Below, piece by piece: positions 33,843-42,526 of a stretch of DNA of 53,937 bases (position 1 is its first letter; every line of letters starts with the position of its first letter). The notes beneath the pieces are model-generated. The model was given only the letters and a program-made list of their open reading frames with translations, did no database searches and was not told the origin of the DNA. Position numbers and translations under genes: made by a program. Source of the DNA: DASVCS01 sp036381495. Lineage in GTDB: Bacteria > Gemmatimonadota > Gemmatimonadetes > Longimicrobiales > RSA9. The stretch spans positions 1-53,937 of the forward strand of contig DASVCS010000096.1 of assembly GCA_036381495.1 (NCBI GenBank), in the 5' to 3' direction.

Positions 33843-34693
33843 ACGGTCTGAGGAGCCCCGCCGCCGGGCTGCTGGTCCTGCTCGGCATCGCAACGGCTGC
33901 ACGGGCGCAGGAGACTCCGGTCGACCGTGCCGAGGCACTCGTGGCCACGGGGAAATACGCCGAGGCCCGAACGCTGCTCGAACAATGGTGGAAGGATGCG
34001 GATGGAGGGCTCCACGCGGAGCCTGCCGTCCGTGCCCGCGCGCTGTTGCTCCGCGCGCGCCTCACGCCCGACCCGGACTCCGCGGCGGACGACTACCTCG
34101 CCGTCATCCTCGGCTACCCCACGACGCCCGAGGCCGCGCAGGCGCTGCTCTACCTCGGACAGGGCCTGCTCGCGACCGGCGAGGTCAGCCGCGCGATCGG
34201 CTACCTCAGCCGGCTCGCGAGCGATTATCCCGGCAACGCCCACCGCGCGACCGGGTTCCTCTGGCTCGCCCGCGCACAACGCGCCGCCGGCAACCCCGCC
34301 GCCGCCTGCGCCGCCGCAAACCACGGACTCCGGCTCGCCTCCCGCGAGCCCGATCTCCTCGCCCTGCTGCGCACCGAGAAAGACGCCACATGCACCGCCG
34401 CGGCCACTGACACGATGCCACCGGCCACCGGCGCACCCGCTCCGCTCGGCCCGTTCACCGTGCAGACCGGCGCGTTCCGCGAACCCGGCGGCGCCCATGC
34501 CCTGGCCGAACGCCTCCGCCAGGCCGGCTATGAACCCCGCCTCGTCTACATCCCGGGGAGCAGGCTCCTGCGCGTGCGCGTCGGACGCTTCAGCGACGCG
34601 AACGCGGCCGAGGAGCAAGCCGCGCGACTGCACGCCGCCGGATTCGCCGCCATCGTGGTCGCCGATGCGGCGAAGGAACGCGCCACTCGCTGA
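33839..34693 (+). CDS. secreted TPR-like protein with C-terminal SPOR domain
   Basis: A 284-residue exported protein. Signal peptide: LLVLLGIATAARAQ, cleavage near residue 24. The middle (about 28-180) is helical with TPR-like repeats (AEALVATGKYAEARTLLEQW, ALLYLGQGLLATGEVSRAIG). The end (about 205-280) is a SPOR domain: FTVQTGAFREPGGAHALAER and RLLRVRVGRFSDANAAEEQA. SPOR domains bind denuded glycan strands at division septa, so the protein probably works in the periplasm on cell-wall or envelope organisation. Coupled to holA by ATGA. Confidence 0.88.
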   Translation: MNGLRSPAAGLLVLLGIATAARAQETPVDRAEALVATGKYAEARTLLEQWWKDADGGLHAEPAVRARALLLRARLTPDPDSAADDYLAVILGYPTTPEAAQALLYLGQGLLATGEVSRAIGYLSRLASDYPGNAHRATGFLWLARAQRAAGNPAAACAAANHGLRLASREPDLLALLRTEKDATCTAAATDTMPPATGAPAPLGPFTVQTGAFREPGGAHALAERLRQAGYEPRLVYIPGSRLLRVRVGRFSDANAAEEQAARLHAAGFAAIVVADAAKERATR

Positions 34694-34839
34694 CCTCGCC
34701 CCCACCGCCCCTGCGGCGCTCGTGGCCATCCCGGCCGCCGCAACGCCCATGGTCGTCCGCATCAATGACTTGCAGTGGTATGGATGTTGCGTCAGCGTCG
34801 CCGCGGACGTTGCGGTATCCTCATCTTCTGGAGCGTTTC

Positions 34840-35439
34840 ATGGCGACGCCGCTGAGAATCCTTCTCGCGGAGGACGAAGCGCTCAATGCACTGGCGCTTC
34901 GCTCTCAGTTGGAGGCGCTCGGCCACCAGGTCATCGGGCCGGCGAGGAACGGGCGTGAGGCCGTCGAGCTGGCCCATGCCGAACCGGTGGATCTTGCCAT
35001 CCTGGACATCCGCATGCCGGAGCTTTCGGGGCTCGAGGCGGCGAGCCAGATCGTCGATCGCCGCCCGACGCCGATCATCCTGTTGACCGGTTACAGCGAG
35101 CCGGAGTACGTCGCGCAGGCGACGTTCGCCCCGATCTTCCATTACCTGGTGAAGCCGGTGTCGCTCGAGGATCTGATGCCGGCCATTGCCGTCGCGAGGA
35201 CCCGGTTCGATGAGTGGAAGCGGTTCCGTTGCGAGGCCCAGGCGCTGGAACGGAGGTTGGAGGATCGGAAGCTCGTCGAGCGGGCGAAGGCCGCGATCAT
35301 GGAGGCCCGGGGGCTGCCCGAGCACCGGGCGTACCGTCTGCTCCAGAAGGAGAGCCAGAATCGGAACCAGCCCATGGTCGAGGTCGCCCGGACGATCCTC
35401 ATGGCGGAAGCGCTCCTCCGTGACCCGACGAACTCCTGA
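34840..35439 (+). CDS. response regulator with ANTAR RNA-binding output domain
   Basis: A 199-residue regulator. The receiver (residues 5-120) has LLAEDEALNALALR, phospho-aspartate in LAILDIRMPELSG, LLTGYSEPEY and YLVKPVSLEDL. The output (about 135-190) is an ANTAR domain: RKLVERAKAAIMEARGLPEH, RAYRLLQKESQNRN. ANTAR proteins bind paired hexanucleotide-loop hairpins in leader RNAs and act as antiterminators, usually after phosphorylation by a histidine kinase. GGAG is 6 nt before ATG 34840; the upstream ATG at 34765 lacks this. No partner kinase is adjacent. Confidence 0.92.
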   Translation: MATPLRILLAEDEALNALALRSQLEALGHQVIGPARNGREAVELAHAEPVDLAILDIRMPELSGLEAASQIVDRRPTPIILLTGYSEPEYVAQATFAPIFHYLVKPVSLEDLMPAIAVARTRFDEWKRFRCEAQALERRLEDRKLVERAKAAIMEARGLPEHRAYRLLQKESQNRNQPMVEVARTILMAEALLRDPTNS

Positions 35440-35484
35440 GGGCGCCGTTCGCCATTGCGGTCGTAGGGTGCCGGAGCGGTGCGT

Positions 35485-36072
35485 ATGAGGGCCGAGCGCG
35501 GCCGGGATCACGAGATCCGGCTCGTCCCGCTCGGTGAACGGGCCAACGATGTGCTCCCGCCGCTCGGCCCCCCGCTCGCCCGCCAATTCCACGCGCGGAT
35601 CCGGATCGAACGGCCCATCGAGATCCGCCCTGAATGGTACGACGCCCAGCGCGGACAGTACCGGGCGGACCCCATCCTCGACACGCTCATCACGCTCCAT
35701 ACACCGAACGACTGGATCCTGGGGATTCTGGATGAGGACCTCTACGCGCCGGGGCTCAGCTTCATCTTCGGTCAAGCCACGGTCGCCGGCTGCTGCGCCC
35801 TCATCGGCACCGCGCGCCTGCGCCCCGAATTCTACGATGCAGCCCCCGACCCCCGCCTCTTCCAGCGGCGCGTCCTCACCGAGGCCACGCACGAACTGGG
35901 ACACGTCGCCGGCCTCCATCACTGTCCCGATCCCCACTGCGTCATGCACTTCTCATCCACTCTCGAGGAGACCGACGTGAAGGGCACGGATTTCTGCGCA
36001 CGCTGCTCCAGCGCCCGCGCCGACGGGATCTCGATCGGCTCGCGGCCGCCGCCCGGGTCGGGCGCGCGATAG
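35485..36072 (+). CDS. archaemetzincin-like zinc metalloprotease
   Basis: A 195-residue peptidase of the archaemetzincin group. The full signature is present: HELGHVAGLHHC, PDPHC, VMHFSSTLEE and a closing FCARC. That is HEXXHXXGX3C-X4-C-X-M followed by a paired cysteine motif binding a second zinc. A preceding GILDEDLYAPGLSFIFGQA is also typical. GGAG is 8 nt before ATG 35485, so the GTG at 35479 is less likely. The family is common in archaea and patchy in bacteria; substrates are unknown. Confidence 0.9.
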   Translation: MRAERGRDHEIRLVPLGERANDVLPPLGPPLARQFHARIRIERPIEIRPEWYDAQRGQYRADPILDTLITLHTPNDWILGILDEDLYAPGLSFIFGQATVAGCCALIGTARLRPEFYDAAPDPRLFQRRVLTEATHELGHVAGLHHCPDPHCVMHFSSTLEETDVKGTDFCARCSSARADGISIGSRPPPGSGAR

Positions 36073-36355
36073 TGCGCTCCGCCCGCCGCTCCGATACCCC
36101 CGGCCGGTCGCACGCGCTGCGGCCGCACTCGAGCCACCCGCCACGGGCCTTGTGTACCCCCGGCCGGGTCCCTACCATCTTTGCAGAGGACGCCTGCCGC
36201 CGCGGCGCTCCCCCCGCGGCCCACCCGTGCGCGCCGCGCCTCGACCTCCAGCGGGTCCGCCCGCCTGATCCGGGCGCCACCCGCGGGCTCCCCGGATGCG
36301 GCGCCCGACACGCGACTCGACACGACGGAGCGCCCACGGCGCATGAGAAACTGAG

Positions 36356-36667
36356 ATGGCCCACGCTTCGCCCCGCCACCGCTACCTCGCGTGGATCGAG
36401 GAGCAGATCGAGGAGCACAAGGCCGGTCTCAGTCGGGACGAACTGCTCCAGCTCGCCGATGAGGCCGTCGCCGAACTCTTCGACGCGGAGGACGGGCAGT
36501 ACCCGCTCACCGAGATCCTGCTTCGCGACGCCGTCGACGCCCTGATTTTCCGGCGGCTCCGGCTCCCGCGCTACCGCCAGTGGCTGCGAACGTGTCAAAC
36601 TGACACAGGCGAACGACCTTCATCGAGTACACCCGACTCCGGGCGCGAAGCCGACGATATGGCATAA
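36356..36667 (+). CDS. uncharacterised small helical protein
   Basis: A 103-residue charged protein starting MAHASPRHRYLAWIEEQIEE. It is rich in Glu, Leu and Arg and probably helical to residue 80, with a polar, Ser/Thr/Glu-rich tail. No signal, membrane segment or known motif is seen. A 15-bp palindrome GTGTCA-AAC-TGACAC (36592-36606) lies within its 3' coding part. The 283 bp upstream of it (36073-36355) hold no gene I can support. Function unknown. Confidence 0.65.
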   Translation: MAHASPRHRYLAWIEEQIEEHKAGLSRDELLQLADEAVAELFDAEDGQYPLTEILLRDAVDALIFRRLRLPRYRQWLRTCQTDTGERPSSSTPDSGREADDMA

Positions 36668-36777
36668 CCCATTGTCGCAATACGGGTTGGGTCAACCGTG
36701 GAGATCTGGTACGCCCCGTGCCGTTTCAAGCCGCCCGTCTGATCCGCAGGTGTGGGATCGAATTCTAAGGAGTGGTC

Positions 36778-36957
36778 ATGAATACGTTGCGCGAGACGCC
36801 GGCGTCGAGCGAACGGGGGAACGAGAAGGTCGCGGGGATCGTGATCCGGGATCGGGTCGAGCCGGTGAAGCGGCCGGTGATTTCCGCGTTCATCTGGGGA
36901 GGCAAGGTACGTCCGGTGCCGACACTCCCGTTCGGGCGGTGGAAGCCCGCGGCTTGA
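36778..36957 (+). CDS. 59-residue orphan small protein
   Basis: A very short gene in a self-contained transcription unit: TAAGGAG 5 nt before the ATG, the best ribosome binding site in this area, and a perfect intrinsic terminator starting 26 bp after the stop. The product begins MNTLRETPASSERGNEKVAG and ends in a basic, Pro/Trp/Phe/Gly-rich tail (ISAFIWGGKVRPVPTLPFGR then WKPAA). There is no cysteine, no signal peptide and no clear membrane helix. The charged first half and aromatic-proline second half resemble a leader-core layout, but no modification enzyme lies nearby, so a modified peptide is only one option. Others are a regulatory small protein or a toxin-like peptide. Confidence 0.65.
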   Translation: MNTLRETPASSERGNEKVAGIVIRDRVEPVKRPVISAFIWGGKVRPVPTLPFGRWKPAA

Positions 36958-36982
36958 ATCCGCTGATGTCCGGTGGAACGGG

Positions 36983-37018
36983 CGCCCGTGGACCGATTCC
37001 GGTCCACGGGCGTTTTTT
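36983..37018 (+). terminator. intrinsic terminator of the 59-residue gene
   Basis: CGCCCGTGGACC (36983-36994), six-base loop, perfect 12-bp complement (37001-37012) and TTTTTT (37013-37018). This is the only textbook hairpin-plus-T-tract in the window. Confidence 0.9.
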
Positions 37019-37298
37019 CGTGTGTGGCCGGCCCGGGTGGTCGTGCGGAGGTGGGCTCCGTCCCGGTCCTGGTGGCGGAGGGCCGGGCGAAGACGGCGAG
37101 AGGAGCGCTGGACGAAGCGGGGTCGCGACGTCGTTTCGCGCGGGTTGCGTCTGGCGTTGCGGCTCGGGCGCGCGGTAGTTTCCGGGCGTGCGGGTGTGGA
37201 TCGGACCCGTGCGGGTCCGGCGTGGAACGTGCGTCGGCTGGCGGCGGTGTGTCCGGCGGTCCGGGTTCCCGGGTCATCTCCCGATCGGATGCGTGGAA
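37019..37298. other. non-coding stretch after the terminator
   Basis: These 280 bp between the terminator and the next lipoprotein start contain a small hairpin CGGACCC-GTGC-GGGTCCG (37202-37219). I see no credible coding region or clear promoter. Confidence 0.4.
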
Positions 37299-37922
37299 AT
37301 GAAGGGACGCGTGCGGGGAGGACGATGGCTCATCTTGCTGCCGGTGCTGGCGGTGGGGTGTGCGAGGTCGGTCACGCTGGATTACCGTGCGAGCCCGGTC
37401 CTGGCCGCGCAGGACTGGGGGGACCGCCTGCATCTCGAGCGGTCGGGCGTGCGGGTGCTGGTCGGGCCCGTGGCGGTGTTTCCGTACGCGAGCGAGGGGG
37501 AGGATGGGGGGCGGCGGGGGCAGTATCAGTTGTTCACACGGGTGATGGTCGAGAACGTCGGCGTCGATGCGGTCGAGGTGCTGTGGTCGGGCGCGCGGCT
37601 CGATGTGCCGGGCGGGCGGGGGGTCCGGCTGGTCGACAGCCGGTTCGCGGCGGCGCTCGCCGCGGGAGCGGAGCCGGCGGCGCCTGACGAGGTCGAGCGG
37701 CTCGCGCCGGGGGAGCGGACGATGCGCGCGCTGATTCCATCGACGCTGTATCGCATCGGTGTGGGGGAGCCGCTCGTCCCGTTGTGTGATGGGTGCGAAT
37801 ACCGGCTGGTGCTGCCGGTGCGGGTCGGCGGGCGGCGGGAGCTCCTCGAGCTCCCGTTCCGGCTGACGGCGGACCGGATCTCGGTGTCAGTGGCGCCGTC
37901 CTCGTGGAGCGCCACGGCGTGA
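37299..37922 (+). CDS. uncharacterised lipoprotein
   Basis: A 207-residue exported protein. MKGRVRGGRW, the hydrophobic LILLPVLAVGC and the lipobox cysteine (about residue 21) define the start. The mature part is beta-rich (VRVLVGPVAVFPYASEGEDG, YQLFTRVMVENVGVDAVEVL), resembling an extracytoplasmic immunoglobulin-like fold, with a CDGC pair near the end that could form a disulphide. The stop overlaps the following FAD-oxidoreductase gene (GTGA). Function unknown. Confidence 0.75.
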   Translation: MKGRVRGGRWLILLPVLAVGCARSVTLDYRASPVLAAQDWGDRLHLERSGVRVLVGPVAVFPYASEGEDGGRRGQYQLFTRVMVENVGVDAVEVLWSGARLDVPGGRGVRLVDSRFAAALAAGAEPAAPDEVERLAPGERTMRALIPSTLYRIGVGEPLVPLCDGCEYRLVLPVRVGGRRELLELPFRLTADRISVSVAPSSWSATA

Positions 37923-39256
37923 GCGGGCGGTACCGGGACATTGCCGTGATCGGCGCCGGCGCCGCGGGGCTGGCGGCGGGGTGGACGCTGGCCGCCGGCG
38001 GGTGCCGGGTCACGCTCTACGACCGTCGCGCGGTACCGGGTGGCCGGCTGAGGACGGATGCGCTGGATGGCGTGCGAGCCGACGTCGTGGTGCAGCTCCT
38101 CGGTTCGTACTATCGGGAGACGTTCCGCCTGGCCCGCGAGGTCGGCGCGTCGGAGTTGCTCGTGCGCGCGCCCGGCCGGGACGCGCTCTGGCGCGACCGC
38201 CGAGCACACCCACTGACCTACGGCTCGCCCGCTTCGATGGCGGCATCCAGCGCGCTCCCCGGGGGGCTGAAGTTCCGTCTGGCGACGCGCTATCTTCCGT
38301 TCCTCCGGCGCCACGGTGATCTGCTGGACGCGAACGAGCCCGTGCGGGCCGAGCGATTCGACGATGAATCGATCGCCGCGTGGGGCCGACGCGAGCTGGG
38401 TGAGGACTTCGTCGAATTGCTGGTCTACCCGCAGCTCGCGGCGTATTACGGCGGCGTTCCGGAGGAGACCAGCGCGGGGTTCTATCACGCGCTCGCGCAC
38501 GCGGGGATTTCGGTCGCGCTCTACGCGGTGCGCGGCGGGATGGGTGCACTGGCGGCCGCGGTCCTGCGTGGGATCGAGGCTCGCGGTGGGCGCTTCACGG
38601 GTGGGGTCGAGGTCCGGGCCGTCCGTCCGTCCGCCGATGGCGTCGCGATCGAGTGGGATGAAGGCAGTGTGCGCCATGACGCGGCCGTGCTCGCACTCCC
38701 CGCGGCGGCGGCAGCGGCCGTCATGGGGGCCGGGGCGGACGAGCGCCTGCATGATTGGCTGGCCGGCGTCCGCAGCAATCCGGCGGCGTCCCTGGCTCTC
38801 CTGCTCGAGGGGCCGTCGCCGCCGGGCGACTTCTTCGGCCTTTCGTTCCCGCGGCGCGCTCCGCCCGGCGACCGCCTCGCCGCCATCTGCATCGAGGCGC
38901 AGAAGATGCCGCCAGCGGAACCCGGCGAGCTGCGGCAAACGCTGGTCGTGCTTCCGGCGCCGGCCGTGGCGCCGGAGCTCGCGACCGCGGAACCGCGCGA
39001 GTTACTCGACTTCCTGCTCCCGGCCGTCGATCAGGCGCTCCCGGGCGTCCGCCCCCGTACCGCCCGCGCTCAGGCCGTCCGCATCGCCGAGGGCGCCGTC
39101 CAGTTCTATCCCGGCTACCTCCGGCACCTGCGCCGCTTCACCGAGGATTGGGTGCCGCCGCGGCTCGCGCTCGCCGGTGATTATCGGGTGGCACCGACGG
39201 TCGAAGGCGCCGTGCGCAGCGGTAGGCGCGCCGCCGAGCGGCTGATGCGCGCGTGA
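37919..39256 (+). CDS. FAD-dependent oxidoreductase, protoporphyrinogen oxidase-like
   Basis: A 445-residue flavoprotein of the amine-oxidase/HemY superfamily. The dinucleotide fold begins IAVIGAGAAGLAAGWTLAAG and is followed by VTLYDRRAVPGGRLRT. The C-terminal FAD block is PRLALAGDYRVAPTVEGAVR. The middle part (FVELLVYPQLAAYYGGVPEE, AVRGGMGALAAAVLRGIEA) is most like protoporphyrinogen oxidases, but other substrates (carotenoids, amines) are possible, and no haem genes are next to it. The start is GTG 37919, overlapping the lipoprotein stop; upstream in-frame sequence overlaps that gene. Confidence 0.85.
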   Translation: MSGRYRDIAVIGAGAAGLAAGWTLAAGGCRVTLYDRRAVPGGRLRTDALDGVRADVVVQLLGSYYRETFRLAREVGASELLVRAPGRDALWRDRRAHPLTYGSPASMAASSALPGGLKFRLATRYLPFLRRHGDLLDANEPVRAERFDDESIAAWGRRELGEDFVELLVYPQLAAYYGGVPEETSAGFYHALAHAGISVALYAVRGGMGALAAAVLRGIEARGGRFTGGVEVRAVRPSADGVAIEWDEGSVRHDAAVLALPAAAAAAVMGAGADERLHDWLAGVRSNPAASLALLLEGPSPPGDFFGLSFPRRAPPGDRLAAICIEAQKMPPAEPGELRQTLVVLPAPAVAPELATAEPRELLDFLLPAVDQALPGVRPRTARAQAVRIAEGAVQFYPGYLRHLRRFTEDWVPPRLALAGDYRVAPTVEGAVRSGRRAAERLMRA

Positions 39257-39280
39257 AGTTCGGGTACCGAGCCCGAGTTC

Positions 39281-39499
39281 GTGCGCGTGCGCGAGCGGGT
39301 GCGCGTGCGCGTGAACGGCCCGATCCTCCCACTCCCGTTCCCCGCTCCCGGCCGCCCCCATCCCGTAAACGTAAACGTAAACGTTCCCGCTCCCGCTCCC
39401 GCTCCCGGCCGTTCCTGGCCATACCGGCCCGTCCTCCCCACCACCGCTCCCCCTCCCGGGCACGCCCCCAGCCCCAGCCCCAGCCCCAGCCCTAGCCCT
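39281..39499 (-). repeat. composite hexanucleotide repeat between convergent genes (locus 2)
   Basis: Several different 6-bp repeats lie in series. They are GTGCGC-type alternating sequence (39281-39314), GTAAAC three times (39365-39382), GTTCCC plus GCTCCC three times (39383-39406), and CCCCAG/CCCTAG units (about 39465-39499) that cover the stop codon of the RDD gene. Read on the minus strand, the order from the RDD stop is GGGCTA/GGGCTG, GGGAGC, GTTTAC, GCGCAC. The same order occurs after the pepP stop at 51.8 kb. Confidence 0.85.
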
Positions 39500-40667
39500 C
39501 CCGCACGACGACCGTCCCCGCGATCTTGTCGTGGATCCCCTGACGGTTGCGGTCCCACAGGATCTGGAGGAAGCCGAGCAGCCCGGTCGACACGGCGGCG
39601 CCGTAGCCGCCGAAGCGCTCGAACGCGAACCACCAGCCGATCGGCTTGCCGTCGAGGCGGATCACTCGAATCCCGAGGAGTCGCTTCCCCGGTGTGAGCC
39701 CCTGCCAGCGGGTGAGGAACGCGGTGAAATAGAGCGCGAGCCAGCCGAAGCTGAGTCCCAGGTCGTGCATGAGGCCCAGCGCCCGGCCGACGAGGCCGCC
39801 GCCGTCGTCGAGTCGCTCCTTCAGTTCGTCGTTGGCCTGCTCGAGGCGCTCGGTGCGTTGCTCGAGGCGGTGGGCCCGCCGTTCGAGCACGCCCAGCGTA
39901 TCCGCGGCGAGGCGGCCGGCCAGCCGTGGCCGGAGGGTTGCCGCGGCCGTCGAGTCGCCGCTGCGCAGCGCCGCGGCGTAGGCGAGGGCGAGGGAGTCGG
40001 TGTCGACGCGAATCGTGTCCGCGCCGGTGACGCCACCGGTTTCGACCTCGCGCAGTGCGCGGCGCAGCGCCTCGAATCCGAGGGGGCTCCACGACATCGG
40101 CTCCGGGTCGAACGCATCGAGGGCCTTGCGCAGTTCCGCGGCGTCATCGGGGGTGAGCCCTTCGTCGGCGAGCCGCTTCGTGATCCGCTCCGCTGCGCGC
40201 CGTGCCTCCGCCTCCGAGTTCGCCGAGAAGATCGTCGCCATGTCGAAGGGATCGAGGCCGAGCGCGCCGAGCGACGCGGCCGTCACGGTGGGGTCCGGGC
40301 CGGACGCACCGGCGCCGCCATCGTCGCGGCCGCCGATGTCGATCGAGTTCCAGAGGACGATGCATGCAATGAAGACGAAGAGCGCGCCCGTGGCGCGGAG
40401 CACGCCCAGGCCGGCGCGCCGCGCGGCCGGAGCGTCCGGATTCCCGGGCGTCGCGCGGAAGAGGAGGATCGCGCCGATCGCGCCGAGGATGATCCCCGCG
40501 GTGGGGAGCAACGCGACCAGGAGCCCGCACGTCGCCAGATCGATGAGCATGGCCGTTGCGCGGCGCCACGGGCGCGCGAGCGGGAGGCCCAGCAGGCCGG
40601 GCGCCACGGTGAAGGGCTCCGGCGTGATGGTCTCCCGTGGGTCCGGCACGGAATGGACGTCGACCAT
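39492..40667 (-). CDS. RDD-family membrane protein with split domain
   Basis: A 391-residue membrane protein. The RDD-type segments are separated. The N-terminal part (LARPWRRATAMLIDLATCGL and two following helices, residues 30-105) carries the Arg…Asp signature. The C-terminal part (WQGLTPGKRLLGIRVIRLDG, WDRNRQGIHDKIAGTVVV) has the rest. Between them is an insertion of about 170 residues that is acidic, helical and partly coiled-coil (AHRLEQRTERLEQANDELKE). Transport of small molecules or ions has been proposed for some RDD proteins. The stop codon lies inside a G-rich repeat. Confidence 0.85.
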   Translation of the reverse strand: MVDVHSVPDPRETITPEPFTVAPGLLGLPLARPWRRATAMLIDLATCGLLVALLPTAGIILGAIGAILLFRATPGNPDAPAARRAGLGVLRATGALFVFIACIVLWNSIDIGGRDDGGAGASGPDPTVTAASLGALGLDPFDMATIFSANSEAEARRAAERITKRLADEGLTPDDAAELRKALDAFDPEPMSWSPLGFEALRRALREVETGGVTGADTIRVDTDSLALAYAAALRSGDSTAAATLRPRLAGRLAADTLGVLERRAHRLEQRTERLEQANDELKERLDDGGGLVGRALGLMHDLGLSFGWLALYFTAFLTRWQGLTPGKRLLGIRVIRLDGKPIGWWFAFERFGGYGAAVSTGLLGFLQILWDRNRQGIHDKIAGTVVVREG

Positions 40668-40784
40668 GTTCGTGGGGTTCGGGTCGCGACCGGGTCGATG
40701 ACAGGATACGGGATCGGCGCGGCGACGGAAAGGGGCAGGCGTAGGCCGCGCCCCGGCGCACGCGCCGGGGCGCGGCGGGCCCCG

Positions 40785-41843
40785 CTACTGCTCGGGGGGG
40801 AGGACGAGCTGCCGGCGCTCCCCCTTGCGCATCACGGTGAGGGACAGCGGCTGTCGGCCGGCCGCCGCGACCGCGAAGCGGAAATCCCCGATGGTCCGGA
40901 CGGGATCGTCGCCGGCCTGCACGATGACATCGCCGGCGCGGAGCCCGGCGCGCGCGCCCGGCGTGTTGGGCGCGACCCGCAGGACCAGGAGCCCGTGACT
41001 CGCCCCGTCGAAGTATTCGGCCAGGTCGGCGTTCAGCTCGCTCAGCTCGACACCGGCGACGGCGCGCCAACCCAGCGCCATTGCGTACGCCATCGGCGGT
41101 GCGGCAGCGGCGGCGTTGCGGAGCCGCAGCGCCCGCTGAGAATTGTTCCGCAGGTCGCGTTCGCGCCCGGCCTGTTGCTCCCGCATCGCGCCCAGGAGGC
41201 TGTCCCAGAGCGCGCGCTGGCGCTCCTGTGCGATGCGTTGCTGCTCCCATATCCGCTGCGCCTGCTCGCGCTGCTGCTGCCAGAGTCGGCGCACCTGCTC
41301 GCGCTGCTCCTGCTGGTTCTGGTCGAACCACCGGTGCAGATCGATGGTCTGGTGCCGGATCGGGTCGAGCCAGAGGATGGCCGTGCTGTCGTTCGGGAGC
41401 CGGAACGTGTATACCCGGGCGCCGGCGCGGCCGTACACCACAGCCTGGTCGGAGTCCGGGGAGAGGGTGTGGACGACCCGGCGCAGGCACATCTCGCCGG
41501 TCGCCACGAGTCGCGCATCGCGCTCCTGATCATCGCGCCGGATGCGCAGCCGTACCGGCTGTCCCGGATCGAGCGAATCGGCGAAAGCGCGCAGTTTGGC
41601 TGCGTCCGCCTCTTCGCCATCGATCCGCAGGAGGATGTCGCCCGGTCGCAGGTCGGCGCGTTCCGCGGGCGAGCCGGGCATCACGGCGGCGATCCGGAGC
41701 GGCTCGCCGTCCGCGACCGAGATCCCGATCCGGCCGCACACCCGCGGCTCGTAGACCGAGACCGTGCGCTGGGCGTCCAGGCGGCCCGCGGTCGCGGCGA
41801 GCAGCGTCCCCGCGAGGGTCAGAGCAAAGGCCGATCGGTTCAT
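40785..41843 (-). CDS. secreted PDZ-domain protein of an ECF-sigma operon
   Basis: A 352-residue protein with signal peptide (FALTLAGTLLAATAGRLDA-Q). A first PDZ domain (about 30-110: GRIGISVADGEPLRIAAVMP, AERADLRPGDILLRIDG) and a C-terminal PDZ domain (about 265-350: LLVLRVAPNTPGARAGLRAG, DVIVQAGDDPVRT) flank a long Gln/Arg-rich helical region. No protease domain is present. It lies 14 bp after the anti-sigma gene. By analogy with envelope-stress systems it may sense or bind misfolded outer-membrane proteins, which is an inference. GGAAGG precedes the ATG. Confidence 0.87.
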   Translation of the reverse strand: MNRSAFALTLAGTLLAATAGRLDAQRTVSVYEPRVCGRIGISVADGEPLRIAAVMPGSPAERADLRPGDILLRIDGEEADAAKLRAFADSLDPGQPVRLRIRRDDQERDARLVATGEMCLRRVVHTLSPDSDQAVVYGRAGARVYTFRLPNDSTAILWLDPIRHQTIDLHRWFDQNQQEQREQVRRLWQQQREQAQRIWEQQRIAQERQRALWDSLLGAMREQQAGRERDLRNNSQRALRLRNAAAAAPPMAYAMALGWRAVAGVELSELNADLAEYFDGASHGLLVLRVAPNTPGARAGLRAGDVIVQAGDDPVRTIGDFRFAVAAAGRQPLSLTVMRKGERRQLVLPPEQ

Positions 41844-41857
41844 GACTGCACCTTCCG

Positions 41858-42526
41858 TCAGTACCATCCATCGTCGGAGGCCAGCACGATCCGTTCGAGC
41901 GTGGCCTCGCGCTGTGCGAGCGCGGTGAGGTGATAGCCGTTGAGGAGCGGGTCGGCCGGTGCCTCGGTGAGCGCCTGGCGCGTCGCGAGGACGATGTCTT
42001 CGAGCGCCGCGAGCCGCACGAGCGGGTCGACGGGGCCATCGGGCGCCGATGTCTCGGCGTATCGCTTGAGCGCGGCGAGGTAGTCGTCCTCGGCCGCGGC
42101 GAGCGCGCGCGCGGCCTCCTCCGCCTCGGGACTGTTCGGTGCCGCGCCCGGTGGTAGCGCCGCGATGTGCGGACCGGCCGGCCGCTGCGGTGCGTTCAGT
42201 CGCGCACGCAAGGCGAAGCCGGTCATGCCCCCGAGCAGGAACAGCACCACGCCTGCGGCGAGGCGGAGCCAGACCGCGCCGCCGCGGGGCCGACGGCCGT
42301 TTCCGCTCGTGATCAAGCCCTCCTCGCGGAGCCGTGCCTCGAGCGCGGGCCAGGCCGCCGCGGGGGGCGGCATCGTGTCGGGCAGAGCGCTCAGGCCGGT
42401 GACGGTCTCCTTCATGGCCGCCAGCTCGCGGCGGCAGATGCTGCATTCATCGAGATGCGAAGCCTCGGTGGCATCCGGCGATTCATCGACGAGCCGGGCG
42501 AGTGCTTCGAGTGTCAGATGCGACAT
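41858..42526 (-). CDS. anti-sigma factor with zinc-finger and one membrane helix
   Basis: A 222-residue protein. The N-terminal zinc-binding motif SHLDECSICRRELAAM (HX3CX2C, residues about 23-31) belongs to the ZAS anti-sigma class. A helix (about 87-107, LRLAAGVVLFLLGGMTGFAL) crosses the membrane, and an extracytoplasmic Ala/Glu-rich helical domain follows. Its start lies inside the last codons of the ECF sigma gene (13-bp overlap), the usual arrangement for a sigma/anti-sigma pair. Confidence 0.88.
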   Translation of the reverse strand: MSHLTLEALARLVDESPDATEASHLDECSICRRELAAMKETVTGLSALPDTMPPPAAAWPALEARLREEGLITSGNGRRPRGGAVWLRLAAGVVLFLLGGMTGFALRARLNAPQRPAGPHIAALPPGAAPNSPEAEEAARALAAAEDDYLAALKRYAETSAPDGPVDPLVRLAALEDIVLATRQALTEAPADPLLNGYHLTALAQREATLERIVLASDDGWY

